A stretch of 64,000 nucleotides of DNA from JAPPHY01 sp034423135 (GCA_034423135.1 DAOUJC010000008.1:186001-250000), one strand, 5' to 3'; shown: positions 25,227-34,323, counted from the stretch's first letter. Translations and numbers: made by a program. The notes: generated by a model not told the origin, from the sequence alone.

Positions 25227-26196
25227 GCTCTACGAGTCCACCCTGAGCTTCCTGCGAAGCAGCGGCCTGCCGGTGGAGCGCGCCAGCTCGCGCCGCTACA
25301 CGGGCGCCCTTGGAGGCGGGTCCGGCGCTACCGTGCTGTTCCAGCGGACGGCGGACATACCGCTGAAGGTGGAGGACGGCAGCGTGGACCTGGGCATCAC
25401 AGGGCTGGATCGCTACATGGAGATGTGTCCAGAGGGAGGAGACGCCATCCTGGTCATGGACGACCTGGGCTACGGAGGCTGCAAGCTCATGGTGGGCGTG
25501 CCGGACTCGTGGCTGGACGTGGACTCCATGAGCGACCTGGCTGACCTCTCCGTGGACATGCGGGAGAACGGCCGCGACCTCAAGATCGCCACCAAGTATC
25601 CAAGGCTCGTCGAACGGCACATGCTCAGGTACGGCGTCAGCTACTACTCCCTGGTCCAGTCGAGCGGCACGTTAGAGGCTGCGCCCGCCATGGGCTTCGC
25701 GGACATCATCGCGGACATCTCCTCCACCGGAACCACCATGCGCGAGAACCGGTTGAAGACGGTGGAGAACGGCACCATACTGGCTTCGCAGGCGTGCATC
25801 ATCGGCAACGGGCGTCGGCTTGCCGAGGAGGCTGGTGCGCTGCGCGAGACGCGCATCCTGCTCGAGCAGGCGGAGGCGCACCTGCGGTCAAAGGACTTCT
25901 TCAGCATCACCGCAAACATCCTCGGCAGTTCGCCGGAGGACGTGGCGGAGCAGGTCACACGACGGCCTGAGGTGTCGGGCCTGAAGGGCCCCACGATCGC
26001 GAGGGTGTACAGCGAGGACGAGGGGACGTGGTTCGCCGTGACGCTGGTCGTGCCGCGGGAGCGGCTGCTGGAAGCCGTCGATCACCTGCGCGAGATAGGC
26101 GCAGGGAGCGTGACAGTGTCCCAGGCCCACTACGTATTCCAGGACCGCTGCAACTCCTACCAGTCGCTTCTACAGGCGCTTGGACGGGCAGGCTGA
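25198..26196 (+). CDS. hisG: ATP phosphoribosyltransferase, long form with C-terminal regulatory domain, non-canonical start
   Basis: The enzyme for the first step of histidine synthesis, about 332 residues. The catalytic part includes GITGLDRYME, ATKYPRLVERHM and the PRPP site ADIIADISSTGTTMREN. The C-terminal part (GLKGPTIARVYSEDEGTWFAV onward) is the ACT-like domain of long-form HisG, with a short extra tail. No in-frame ATG, GTG or TTG gives a normal N-terminus. CTG 25198, seven bases after GGAGGAG (25184-25190), gives MRLAIPSDGELYES. ATT 25195 is the alternative. GTG near 25273 would remove the first strand. Confidence 0.85.
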   Translation: MRLAIPSDGELYESTLSFLRSSGLPVERASSRRYTGALGGGSGATVLFQRTADIPLKVEDGSVDLGITGLDRYMEMCPEGGDAILVMDDLGYGGCKLMVGVPDSWLDVDSMSDLADLSVDMRENGRDLKIATKYPRLVERHMLRYGVSYYSLVQSSGTLEAAPAMGFADIIADISSTGTTMRENRLKTVENGTILASQACIIGNGRRLAEEAGALRETRILLEQAEAHLRSKDFFSITANILGSSPEDVAEQVTRRPEVSGLKGPTIARVYSEDEGTWFAVTLVVPRERLLEAVDHLREIGAGSVTVSQAHYVFQDRCNSYQSLLQALGRAG

Positions 26197-26211
26197 GGGT
26201 AAGGAACAGCA

Positions 26212-26973
26212 ATGCCCAACCTTAGCGCCCACCTGGGCATAGCCAAGGAAGCAGCTTCGCGGCTTGAGTATCCCGTCATCGACAGCAACCTGGGGGCCTT
26301 CCTGCTCGGCTCGGTGAGTCCAGATATACGGATCATCACCAAGGGCAAGCGTGACGATACCCACTTCGCGCACCTGGACTTCCAGAACAAGGGGGACGGC
26401 CTGGAAGGCATGTTCCGGCTGCATCCCCACCTGGCGAGGCCGGACGCCCTCTCCGGGGCCACTGCGGCCTTCGTGGTCGGCTACGCGTCCCACCTGCTGT
26501 CAGACGAGCTATGGATTCTCGGTCTGTACCGGCCGTACTTCGGCAATCGCTCAGTCTACGAAGACCCCCACGAGGGCGACCTGATGGACAGGGCGTTGCA
26601 GCTAGAGATGGACCGGCGGGAGCAGCTGGCTCTCGGCGGCCTGGAGACGCTCCGCCCGCACATCGCGCACGCTGAGAAGGACGTGGACGTCGGCTTCATC
26701 TCGACGGACACCATGTGCGAGTGGCGCGAGTGGATCGAGGGCACACTGAGCTGGAGCTTCACCTGGGAGCGCCTGCGATTCATGGCCCGCCGCGTGGTCG
26801 CACGCAGGACTGAAGAGACCGACCGGACCCAGGAGATGGTGGAGGAGTTCCTTGAGTCCGTCCCGCGCGGGCTGGACCGCATCTACGAGACCATCGACCG
26901 GCAGCTATTCGAGGACTTTCGTGAGCGCACAATAGGCGACCTCATGGAGTTCTCGCGGGGGTACCTCGCATGA
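26212..26973 (+). CDS. Zinc-dependent phospholipase C/S1-P1-like family protein
   Basis: A 253-residue mostly helical protein. It has features of the zinc-dependent phospholipase C-like fold: an early His (SAHLGIAKEA), FLLGSVSPDIR, HFAHLDFQ and GYASHLLSDELW, where His and Asp residues would bind metal. No signal peptide is seen, so it may act in the cytoplasm. It sits between hisG and hisD, 15 bases after the former and overlapping the latter by four (ATGA). That points to co-expression, although no histidine-pathway step needs it. The substrate is unknown. Confidence 0.65.
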   Translation: MPNLSAHLGIAKEAASRLEYPVIDSNLGAFLLGSVSPDIRIITKGKRDDTHFAHLDFQNKGDGLEGMFRLHPHLARPDALSGATAAFVVGYASHLLSDELWILGLYRPYFGNRSVYEDPHEGDLMDRALQLEMDRREQLALGGLETLRPHIAHAEKDVDVGFISTDTMCEWREWIEGTLSWSFTWERLRFMARRVVARRTEETDRTQEMVEEFLESVPRGLDRIYETIDRQLFEDFRERTIGDLMEFSRGYLA

Positions 26974-28325
26974 GGGTCGTCAGGGGAATGGAGGAGGGCA
27001 GAAGGGCGCTGGACCGCGACGCCTTCCTGCGGGAGCAGGAGTCCTCACCTGAGATGGCCGCTGGCATCGAGCGGGTCTTCGGGCAGCCCCTGACTCCTGA
27101 GGAGGCCGTCGCTCGCATCGTCCGCGACGTGGCGGAGCGCGGCGACGAGGCCGTTCGCGAGTACACACGTCGCATAGACGGAGCCGAGCCGGAATCCCTG
27201 GAGCTGTCTCGCGATGAGGTGAGGGCCCTGGCGTCGGAGGTGCCGCGAGAGATAGTGGACGCGCTGAACACGTCCGTATCCCGCGTCCGCCAGTACCACG
27301 CCGCCACAATGCCGAAGCCCTGGATGGACATGGACAACGGCTTCGGCGAGATCATTTCGCCCGTGGAGCGCGTGGGCATATACGTCCCCGGAGGCCGCGG
27401 CGCGTACCCATCGACCGTGCTGATGACCGCCATACCCGCCCGCGTGGCCGGCGTGGGGGAGATTGTGCTGGCGACTCCGCCACGCGGCGAGCAGGGGCCG
27501 CCGCCTGCCGTTATGGCCGCTGCGCAGGTGGCAGGTGTGAGGCGGGTGTTCCAGATCGGCGGGGCGCAGGCAATCGCGGCGATGGCCTACGGCACCGAGA
27601 CAGTCCCTAAGGTGGACATGATCTGCGGCCCGGGCAACGTCTTCGTCACGCTTGCCAAGAAGTCGGTCTACGGCCAGGTCGGCATCGACGGGCTGGAAGG
27701 CCCCACGGAGACGCTCATCATCGCGGACGAGACCGCTGACCCGGCCCTCTGCGCAGCCGACCTGCTGGGCCAGGCGGAGCACGACCTGCTCGCGACTCCG
27801 GTGCTCATCACCACGTGCGAGGAGCTGGTCGCACCGATTCAGGAGCAGGTGCAGCGCCAGCTGGCCGCCCTGCCTCGCGGCGACACCGCAGCAGCCTCCA
27901 TCGACCGGCGCGGCGCGTTCGTAGTTGTGGACACGCTCGATGAGGCCATTGAGCTTGCCAACGAGTACGCCCCCGAGCACCTGTGCCTCATGATCGCGGA
28001 GCCCTGGAGCGCCGTGGGCAAGGTACGCCACACCGGCGGAATCTTCCTCGGTGATCACTCGCCGGAGGTCATGGGCGACTACGTCGCCGGGCCCAGCCAC
28101 GTGATGCCCACGGGAGGCACGGCCCGCTTCAACTCATGCCTCGGCGTGTCGCAGTTCATCAAGCGAACGCCGGTGGTATCGCTCGATTCCGCGATGGCAC
28201 GCAGGCTCACGGACACGGCCGCAACACTGGCCCGCGCCGAGCAGTTCGACGCCCACGCGAGGGCGGTGGAGGTAAGGCTGGAGCGCGGCGGGCGTGACGG
28301 TCCCGGCGGCAGGGGAGCGGTCTGA
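26970..28325 (+). CDS. hisD: Histidinol dehydrogenase
   Basis: A 451-residue zinc enzyme that makes the last two oxidations to L-histidine. It carries VERVGIYVPGGRGAYPSTVLM, QIGGAQAIAAMAYGTETVPKVD, the signature GPGNVFVTLAKKSVYGQVGID, AEHDLLATPVLIT and the late EHLCLM and AGPSHVMPTGGTARFNS. It is slightly longer than usual because of an N-terminal stretch. The ATG overlaps the preceding stop (ATGA), so translation is likely coupled. Confidence 0.96.
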   Translation: MRVVRGMEEGRRALDRDAFLREQESSPEMAAGIERVFGQPLTPEEAVARIVRDVAERGDEAVREYTRRIDGAEPESLELSRDEVRALASEVPREIVDALNTSVSRVRQYHAATMPKPWMDMDNGFGEIISPVERVGIYVPGGRGAYPSTVLMTAIPARVAGVGEIVLATPPRGEQGPPPAVMAAAQVAGVRRVFQIGGAQAIAAMAYGTETVPKVDMICGPGNVFVTLAKKSVYGQVGIDGLEGPTETLIIADETADPALCAADLLGQAEHDLLATPVLITTCEELVAPIQEQVQRQLAALPRGDTAAASIDRRGAFVVVDTLDEAIELANEYAPEHLCLMIAEPWSAVGKVRHTGGIFLGDHSPEVMGDYVAGPSHVMPTGGTARFNSCLGVSQFIKRTPVVSLDSAMARRLTDTAATLARAEQFDAHARAVEVRLERGGRDGPGGRGAV

Positions 28326-28345
28326 ACCGCAATTAGGAGTACGAA

Positions 28346-29437
28346 TTGGACATTTCCAGGCTCTTTCGGTCACACTTCCGGGAGCTACGGCCCTACCAGG
28401 CCGTGGACTCACCCGCCGCACTCGCTCGGTCCGCCGGAATACCGCCGGAGAGCGTCATCAAGCTGAACGCCAACGAGAACCCATACGGCCCATCGCCGCG
28501 GGCGCTGGAGGCTCTCGCGAGCTACCGGGGCTACCACATCTACCCGGACGCAGGCCAGAGCGCCTGCAGAATGGCGCTTGAGGAGTACACGGGCATGTCC
28601 GCGGAGTACATCATGGCCGGCGCGGGAGCGGACGAGCTCATTGACCTAGTGTTGAGGGCCACGCTTGAGCCAGCGGACAGGGTCATCAGCTGTCCGCCCA
28701 CCTTCGGGATGTACTCCTTCAGCACTCAGGTGAATGGAGGCACGCTGGTCAACATTCCCAGAGACGAGAACTTCCAGGTGGACATCGCCGAGGTCAAGAG
28801 CGTGATTGGCACCATGACCAAGGCCATCTTCCTGACGTCTCCCAACAACCCCACAGGCAACTCCATCTCCGAGGAAATGTTGTTGAACCTGCTGGACTCT
28901 TCCATTCTCGTGGTGATAGACGAAACCTACTACGAGTTCAGCGGTCAGACGTTTGCGCACCTGGTGCCGGAGCATCCGAACCTTGTGGTGCTGCGCACGC
29001 TCAGCAAGTGGGCCGGTCTGGCAGGACTGAGGATCGGCTACGGGATCATGGCTCCAAGGCTGCTGGAGCTGCTGATGGACATCAAACAGCCGTACAATAT
29101 CAATGCCGCCGCGGAGGTCGCGATGCTTGCCTCGCTGGCGGACCTCGACCACCTGCTGGGCAACGTCGCCGCAATTGTGGAGGAGCGTGAGCGTCTCTTT
29201 GCCCGCCTGAAGGACATTCCGGGCATGCACCCCCTTCCGTCCTCCGCGAACTTCCTGCTGTGCGAGGTAGACGACGGGAAGGCGGTGCCGGTGTTTCAGG
29301 CGCTGGCGCGGAAGGGCATCTTTGTGCGATACTTCAACGCGCCGCGGCTCAGGGACTCGCTGCGGATATCCATCGGCCGTCCCGAGCACACCGACGCGCT
29401 GATTGCCGCGCTGGAGGAGACCTTGGGAGAGCCGTAG
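28346..29437 (+). CDS. hisC: Histidinol-phosphate aminotransferase
   Basis: A 363-residue fold-type I PLP enzyme. The family opening IKLNANENPYGPSPRALEAL, the cofactor site LTSPNNPTGNSIS, VVIDETYYEFSG and the lysine-bearing LRTLSKWAGLAGLRIGYG are present, with the expected late Arg in LRISIGRPEH. The TTG start lies seven bases after TAGGAG. It is the fourth member of the his cluster, 20 bases after hisD. Confidence 0.95.
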   Translation: MDISRLFRSHFRELRPYQAVDSPAALARSAGIPPESVIKLNANENPYGPSPRALEALASYRGYHIYPDAGQSACRMALEEYTGMSAEYIMAGAGADELIDLVLRATLEPADRVISCPPTFGMYSFSTQVNGGTLVNIPRDENFQVDIAEVKSVIGTMTKAIFLTSPNNPTGNSISEEMLLNLLDSSILVVIDETYYEFSGQTFAHLVPEHPNLVVLRTLSKWAGLAGLRIGYGIMAPRLLELLMDIKQPYNINAAAEVAMLASLADLDHLLGNVAAIVEERERLFARLKDIPGMHPLPSSANFLLCEVDDGKAVPVFQALARKGIFVRYFNAPRLRDSLRISIGRPEHTDALIAALEETLGEP

Positions 29438-29488
29438 GCTTCCAGCGGGAGGCAAGCGCCGTAGGCAATCGACATTCTGGAGACGCAC

Positions 29489-30088
29489 GTGAGCGATCGC
29501 AGGGCAACAGTCAGGAGGGACACCCGGGAGAGCCAGGTTGAGGTTACGCTCGACCTCGACGGCACCGGTCAGGCCTCCGTTGACACCCCCAACGGCATGC
29601 TGAACCACATGCTGGAGCAGCTGGCACGCCACGGTCTCATGGACGTGAGCGTCACGGCTACGGGAGACCTCTCGCCCGGGTGGCATCACCTGGTGGAGGA
29701 CGTGGGCATTGTTCTGGGCCAGACGCTTCACCAGGCATTGGGAGAGGGGAAGGGCATCACTCGCATGGGACACCAGATGGTGCCCCTGGACGAGACGCTG
29801 GTGATGGTGGCGCTCGACCTGGGAGGCAGGCCGTATGCGGTGGTGAAGGCAGCCTTCGACGGCCCGACCATAGGCGACTTGCCGTCCGACCTGGTGCGCC
29901 ACTTCCTGGAGGTCTTCGCGCTGGAGGGCAGGATGAACCTGCACGCCCAGGTGCTTGCCGGCGCAAACGATCACCATCGCGCGGAGGCGCTGTTCAAGGC
30001 GCTGGCCAGGGCGTTACGAACGGCAGTTGCCGTTGACCCGCGGGCCGCCGGCGAGGTGCCCAGCACCAAGGGCACAATCAGCGAGTAG
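29489..30088 (+). CDS. hisB: Imidazoleglycerol-phosphate dehydratase
   Basis: A 199-residue manganese enzyme. It has NGMLNHMLEQLARHG, HHLVEDVGI, LGGRPYAV and NDHHRAEALFKALARALR, the metal-binding and substrate motifs of the family. The start is GTG with GGAG eight bases before. It is the single-domain form, without the HisB-N phosphatase. It ends eight bases from the convergent purS gene. No hisH, hisA, hisF or hisI follows, so those lie elsewhere. Confidence 0.95.
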   Translation: MSDRRATVRRDTRESQVEVTLDLDGTGQASVDTPNGMLNHMLEQLARHGLMDVSVTATGDLSPGWHHLVEDVGIVLGQTLHQALGEGKGITRMGHQMVPLDETLVMVALDLGGRPYAVVKAAFDGPTIGDLPSDLVRHFLEVFALEGRMNLHAQVLAGANDHHRAEALFKALARALRTAVAVDPRAAGEVPSTKGTISE

Positions 30089-30096
30089 GACGCAGG

Positions 30097-30351
30097 CTAG
30101 GCGGGCGCCTCCTCCACGTCGTAGCGGTAGCTCTCGATAACCGGGTTGGCGAGCAGCCGCTGGCACATCTCATCCACCATTGCCTCAGCCTCCGAGCGCG
30201 CCCCTGCGTCCAGCCTGATCTCAAGGTACTTGCCGGCGCGCACGTCCTCAGCGCCGTTGAAGCCAAGGCTCCTCAGCCCGCCAAGGATGGTTCGGCCCTG
30301 CGGATCGTTCACCGTAGGCTTTAGTGTAACGTACACCCTGGCGAGAAACAT
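30097..30351 (-). CDS. purS: Phosphoribosylformylglycinamidine synthase subunit PurS
   Basis: An 84-residue subunit of the three-part FGAM synthase. It matches the family from the opening FLARVYVTLKPTVNDPQG through LRSLGFNGAEDVRAGKYLEI to the end NPVIESYRYDVEE. ATG 30351 follows AGGAG (30361-30357) by five bases; a GTG at 30357 would overlap that site. It is the last gene of this purine run. purQ and purL do not follow and must be elsewhere. Confidence 0.93.
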   Translation of the reverse strand: MFLARVYVTLKPTVNDPQGRTILGGLRSLGFNGAEDVRAGKYLEIRLDAGARSEAEAMVDEMCQRLLANPVIESYRYDVEEAPA

Positions 30352-30359
30352 CGGCACTC

Positions 30360-30986
30360 CTAGCGGAAGGTGGATGGCCCGCGGCCAATGTACGCTTGAA
30401 TGAAGTCGTCGATGCGCGGGTCGTCGAAGAGCTCGAAGGTGTCAATCCAGCCCCACGCCGTGAGAGCAATCGTGGCGTCCATAGCCGAGTACGGCGCGAG
30501 CACCACGCCCTCCGGGTAGCGATTCACAACCGATTCCAGATCGTCTATGAGAGCAGTGCACTCCTCAGGGCAGTTGTACTGCACCATGACGGCTCCCCGC
30601 TCAAGGTATGACACCTGTTCCTCGTCGGGCACCTCTTCGTCGCGGCTGCCCCAGGTGATGTCCTCCAGCGGGATGTCGTAGCGCCAGCCGGAGGTGGGTG
30701 GAGACGTGCTGTAGGCAGGATGAGGCTGGTCAGGCTCAACCACCTCGTTGCCCTGCAGGCTCACCTGGACGCCCTGCTCGGCAGAGGAGTCCGTGGGCAG
30801 ACCCACCTGACCCAGATTACCGGGAATGATCAGGGAGAGCACGATCATCACGCCGCCGATGCCGACAATGGCCCCGAATGCGTACCTTCTGAATTTCCTG
30901 CGAGACCGCTGCCGCACACGGCGCGACTCCCGTCGTTCGTGTCGCTCCAGCGCCCTGCGCCTGCGATCCCGCGCCCTTGCCGCCAT
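30360..30986 (-). CDS. DUF3105 domain membrane-anchored protein
   Basis: A 208-residue protein with a very basic N-terminus (many Arg over the first 35 residues), one membrane helix (about 37-56) and an extracytoplasmic DUF3105 domain. That domain has the family pattern HPAYSTSPPTSGWRYDIP, ERGAVMVQYNCPEE and VVLAPYSAMDATIALTAWGW. The function of DUF3105 is unknown to me. The ATG at 30986 overlaps the purC stop (ATGA), so it is translated with the purine genes, although its role in the pathway is unclear. Confidence 0.82.
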   Translation of the reverse strand: MAARARDRRRRALERHERRESRRVRQRSRRKFRRYAFGAIVGIGGVMIVLSLIIPGNLGQVGLPTDSSAEQGVQVSLQGNEVVEPDQPHPAYSTSPPTSGWRYDIPLEDITWGSRDEEVPDEEQVSYLERGAVMVQYNCPEECTALIDDLESVVNRYPEGVVLAPYSAMDATIALTAWGWIDTFELFDDPRIDDFIQAYIGRGPSTFR

Positions 30987-31921
30987 CAGACCGCCTGCCC
31001 TTCCGCGCCGGCCCACGCCTGTCCGGTGATGCGCTCGAACGCCTCGATGTATCTCTCGCGGGTCATGTCCACTACGTCCGGCGGCAGCTCCGGGGCAGGG
31101 GGCTCCCGGTCCCAGCCGCTGTTCAGGAGCCAGTCCCGCACGTACTGCTTGTCGAAGTTGGGCTGGGACTTGCCCGGCTCGTAGCCCGCGGCGTCCCAGA
31201 AACGGCTGGAGTCGGGGGTGAGAAGCTCGTCGATGAGTATAAGCTCGCCGTCCAGTAGCCCGAACTCCATCTTGGTATCGGCGATGATGATGCCGTGCTC
31301 CCTGGCCTCGTCCCTGGCGAACTCGTACACCCGGCGGCTCGCATCCTCCAGCTTCTCCGCCAGCTCCGCGCCCACCATGTCGCGCACCTCATCCATGCTC
31401 ATGGGCATGTCGTGGCCGGTCTCGGCCTTGGTGGTGGGCGTGAAGAGCGGCTGCGGGAACATGTCGCCCTCCTTCATGCCCTCAGGCATTGCAGCGCCTC
31501 CCACCGTGCCGCTAGAACGGTACTCCGCCCACGCCGATCCCGTGATGTAGCCACGCACCACGCACTCGATGTCGATCCGCTCAGCCCTGCGTACCACCAT
31601 GGCCCTGACGGCGATCTCAGGCGGGAGGTCGTCGGGCAGCGATGCGCCCGTTGAGCCGGCTTCCAGCCTGTCCGCCTGATTCGCCATGGCGATGAGGTGA
31701 TTGGGCACGATGTGAGCCGTCTTCTCGAACCAGTAGCTCGACAGGCGAGAGAGCACAAGCCCCTTCTGCGGTATGGCCGTCGGAAGCACCACGTCGAACG
31801 CCGAAATGCGGTCCGAGGCCACCATCAGAAGGCAACCGCTTCCCAGATCGTAGGTGTCCCGCACCTTGCCGCGATGCAGCAGGTTGGGCATGTCCGTGTA
31901 GGCAATTGCGCTCTCAGTCAT
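30986..31921 (-). CDS. purC: Phosphoribosylaminoimidazole-succinocarboxamide synthase (SAICAR synthase)
   Basis: A 311-residue ATP-dependent enzyme of purine synthesis. Hallmarks are HRGKVRDTYDLG, MVASDRISAFDVVLP, the ECVVRGYITGSAWAEY block and IIIADTKMEFGLLDGELILIDELLTPDSSRFW. Its length is that of the longer SAICAR synthase group (about 300). ATG start. It lies between purB (17 bases upstream) and the overlapping DUF3105 gene. Confidence 0.96.
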   Translation of the reverse strand: MTESAIAYTDMPNLLHRGKVRDTYDLGSGCLLMVASDRISAFDVVLPTAIPQKGLVLSRLSSYWFEKTAHIVPNHLIAMANQADRLEAGSTGASLPDDLPPEIAVRAMVVRRAERIDIECVVRGYITGSAWAEYRSSGTVGGAAMPEGMKEGDMFPQPLFTPTTKAETGHDMPMSMDEVRDMVGAELAEKLEDASRRVYEFARDEAREHGIIIADTKMEFGLLDGELILIDELLTPDSSRFWDAAGYEPGKSQPNFDKQYVRDWLLNSGWDREPPAPELPPDVVDMTRERYIEAFERITGQAWAGAEGQAV

Positions 31922-31938
31922 GTCGCTACTCTCCTCCG

Positions 31939-33234
31939 TTATCCGTCAAGGCCCAGCCTCATGAACGAGTCCTCGACGTATCTCATATAGTAGTTGTAGT
32001 CGAATATTGCCTCCAGCTCATCGCCGGGCAGCCTGTCTGTCACCTCAGGCTCCTGCCTGAGCAGATCGCGGAAGTCTGCCGACTCGTCCCACGACCTCAT
32101 CGCGCAGGCCTGCACGATCTCATAAGACCGCTCGCGGCTCAGCCCGCTCTCCAGCAGCGCTATCAGCACACGCTGCGAGAACACGAGCCCCCTGGTCAGC
32201 TCTATATTGTGCCACATCCTGTCCGAGTACACCCGCAGGCCGGACATAACACGGGTGAAGATGTCCAGGATATAGTCCAGGGCCATGCAGGAGTCGGGGA
32301 GTATCAGGCGCTCCGCAGAGGAGTGGCTGATGTCCCTCTCGTGCCACAGCGCCACGTTCTCCAGCGCAGTCACGGAGTGGCCGCGGATGAGCCGCGCCAG
32401 CCCACAGACCCGCTCCGACAGCTCCGGGTTCTTCTTGTGCGGCATGGCGGACGAGCCGGTCTGCCCCTGTCCAAACGGCTCCTCGACCTCCCGGACCTCC
32501 GTGCGCTGCAGACCACGAATCTCCGTCGCGAACTTCTCTAGCGAAGCCGCGACCAGCGCCAGCGTGGTGACGAAGTGGGCGTGGCGGTCTCGCTGCACCA
32601 CCTGGTTGGAAACAGGGCAGGGCGCTATGCCGAACTGGGCGCACACGCGCTCCTCAATCTGCGGAGGAACGGTGGCGTACGTGCCCACAACGCCGGATAT
32701 CTTGCCCACGGCAATCGTTCGGCGGGCCTCCTCCAGGCGCTCCCGCTGGCGTCGCATCTCGTCCCACCAGAGCGCCATCTTCAGTCCGAAGGTGGTCGGC
32801 TCGGCGTGGACTCCGTGGGTGCGTCCCATCATGGGGGTATGCTTGTGCTCAACGGCCAGCCTGCCGATCGCGGACATCAGTGCGTCCACGCCCTCCAGCA
32901 GTATGTCGCTGGCCTCCACCATCTGGAGGCTCTGCGCCGTGTCCTGGACGTCGTGTGAGGTGAGGCCCATGTGGAGCCAGCGACCCTCGTCGCCGAGGCC
33001 GGCCGTCACCGACTGGAGGAATGCCGTCATGTCGTGGCGCGTGCGCTCGAAGACCTCTTGCATGCGCACGGGGTCGTAGCGAGCCATGCGGAGCTTGGCC
33101 ATGTCGTCCGCAGGGATGGTGCCTTCCTCAGCCCACGCCTCGCAGACGGCCAGCTCCACCTGGAGCCACTTGTCGTTCTTGTTCTCCTCTGACCACACCC
33201 ACTTCATTGCGGGCCGGGCATATCTATCGATCAA
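31939..33234 (-). CDS. purB: Adenylosuccinate lyase
   Basis: A 431-residue enzyme acting twice in purine synthesis (SAICAR to AICAR, adenylosuccinate to AMP). It opens with MIDRYARPAMKWVWSEENK and has the catalytic His stretches TSHDVQDTA and GRTHGVHAEPTTFGLK, and the fumarase-superfamily signature GSSAMPHKKNPE. The TTG start has GAGGTG eight bases upstream. A separate predicted promoter lies in the 106-base gap upstream. Confidence 0.96.
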   Translation of the reverse strand: MIDRYARPAMKWVWSEENKNDKWLQVELAVCEAWAEEGTIPADDMAKLRMARYDPVRMQEVFERTRHDMTAFLQSVTAGLGDEGRWLHMGLTSHDVQDTAQSLQMVEASDILLEGVDALMSAIGRLAVEHKHTPMMGRTHGVHAEPTTFGLKMALWWDEMRRQRERLEEARRTIAVGKISGVVGTYATVPPQIEERVCAQFGIAPCPVSNQVVQRDRHAHFVTTLALVAASLEKFATEIRGLQRTEVREVEEPFGQGQTGSSAMPHKKNPELSERVCGLARLIRGHSVTALENVALWHERDISHSSAERLILPDSCMALDYILDIFTRVMSGLRVYSDRMWHNIELTRGLVFSQRVLIALLESGLSRERSYEIVQACAMRSWDESADFRDLLRQEPEVTDRLPGDELEAIFDYNYYMRYVEDSFMRLGLDG

Positions 33235-33273
33235 TCTGCACCTCTTGGGTCCGGCTCAATCGGCCGCCTGAAA

Positions 33274-33302
33274 ATGATACCCCGTTCGCATATTCGCTAC
33301 AA
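33274..33302 (-). promoter_or_regulatory. Predicted internal promoter before purB
   Basis: On the minus strand, TTGTAG (33302-33297) and TATCAT (33279-33274) are 17 bases apart, about 40 bases before purB. It would let purB-purC-DUF3105-purS be expressed apart from purD-purE. Confidence 0.45.
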
Positions 33303-33340
33303 GTGAATTCTCCAAGCGATTGCACCGAAAAAGGCTGAGG

Positions 33341-33898
33341 TCAATTGCTGCGGAGCTCATCCAGGAACTCTTCCAGCACCGCCAGGCCCTTGTCGAGGCC
33401 GGTCACGAGCCAGCCGTTGTCTGCGCGACGCCACAGCGTGAACGCCAGGGTCTCCTCCACGTCAGCCTCATCGCCTCGCTCTAGCGTGAGTGCAACCTCC
33501 ACGGTCGCGACCTGCGCCTCGTCGGCATTCTCGGCTGTTTCGGGGATGCCCTCAGCCAGGTTGTAGAACACCAGGCCGCTGCGTTCCCAGCTGACGTCGT
33601 CACCGGCGGCTTCCAGGGCGCTCGTGAGCGCCTGCGCCAGCTCCCTGCGGCCCTCCACGCGAGTCGTAGCCTGTTCCGGTGCAATGTCTCCCGGCGCGGG
33701 GCCAAGCTCCGACAGCTCCCATCGCTCCAGGGCCTTGTCCGCGTCACCGTTCGCGGCGTCCGACAGGTAGGCCTCGACCACCTCCGCAGGCCCCGCAGCG
33801 CCTCCGCAGGACGCAAGGAGCAGCGAGAGAGCAGCCGTCGCAAGCAGCGCGAGGACTGAACGGCTAGCCCGAGGCCAGCCGCTCCCTGTACTCGCCAT
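33341..33898 (-). CDS. Unknown lipoprotein
   Basis: A 185-residue protein with a signal peptide and lipobox (LLLASC, Cys near residue 32). An acidic domain of about 150 residues follows, resembling small NTF2-like or DUF4878-type lipoproteins (AEVVEAYLSDAANGDADKALE, then a late LWRRADNGWLVTGLD). The start ATG lies 35 bases inside purE, so translation is coupled. It is followed by the purB promoter region. A role in purine synthesis is not expected. Confidence 0.72.
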   Translation of the reverse strand: MASTGSGWPRASRSVLALLATAALSLLLASCGGAAGPAEVVEAYLSDAANGDADKALERWELSELGPAPGDIAPEQATTRVEGRRELAQALTSALEAAGDDVSWERSGLVFYNLAEGIPETAENADEAQVATVEVALTLERGDEADVEETLAFTLWRRADNGWLVTGLDKGLAVLEEFLDELRSN

Positions 33899-34322
33899 AC
33901 GCCCTCTTCACGTCGTCGTGCTTGAGTGCCAGGATGGCCGCCGCAAGGTAGGCGGCGTTCCGCGCCCCCCACGAGCCTACCGCCACGCACGCAACGGGTA
34001 CGCCCGGAGGCATCTGCACGATCGAGTGCAGCGCGTCCACGCCCCCCAGCTGGCTGGAGGGCAGGGGTACACCTATCACGGGAAGCGTCGACCAGGACGC
34101 CATCACGCCGGGCAGGGCGGCCGAACCGCCCGCGCAGGCTATAATGACCTCAATCCCTCGCTCGGAAGCGTTCTGAGCGTACTCCCGCGCCTTCTCCGGC
34201 GTGCGGTGCGCCGATATTGCCGACAACTCGTTCGAGATCCCCAGATCGTTGAGGACGGTCACGGTGTCCTGCACCATGGGCTCGTCCGACCGGCTGCCTA
34301 CGACCACTCCTACCAACGGCAT
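33864..34322 (-). CDS. purE: N5-carboxyaminoimidazole ribonucleotide mutase (PurE class I)
   Basis: A 152-residue enzyme of the normal size. GVVVGSRSDEP, SAHRTPEKAREYA, IIACAGGSAALPGVMAS and GVPLPSSQLGGVDALHSIVQMP are the substrate-binding blocks. No purK (N5-CAIR synthetase) is next to it. It sits one base from the purD stop and its end overlaps the lipoprotein gene. Confidence 0.95.
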   Translation of the reverse strand: MPLVGVVVGSRSDEPMVQDTVTVLNDLGISNELSAISAHRTPEKAREYAQNASERGIEVIIACAGGSAALPGVMASWSTLPVIGVPLPSSQLGGVDALHSIVQMPPGVPVACVAVGSWGARNAAYLAAAILALKHDDVKRAYGEYRERLASG

Positions 34323-34323
34323 T

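Noticed and set aside
28646..29977. A 443-codon minus-strand frame opposite hisC and hisB.
   Set aside because: It is fully antisense to two clear enzymes and has the low-complexity look of a shadow frame.
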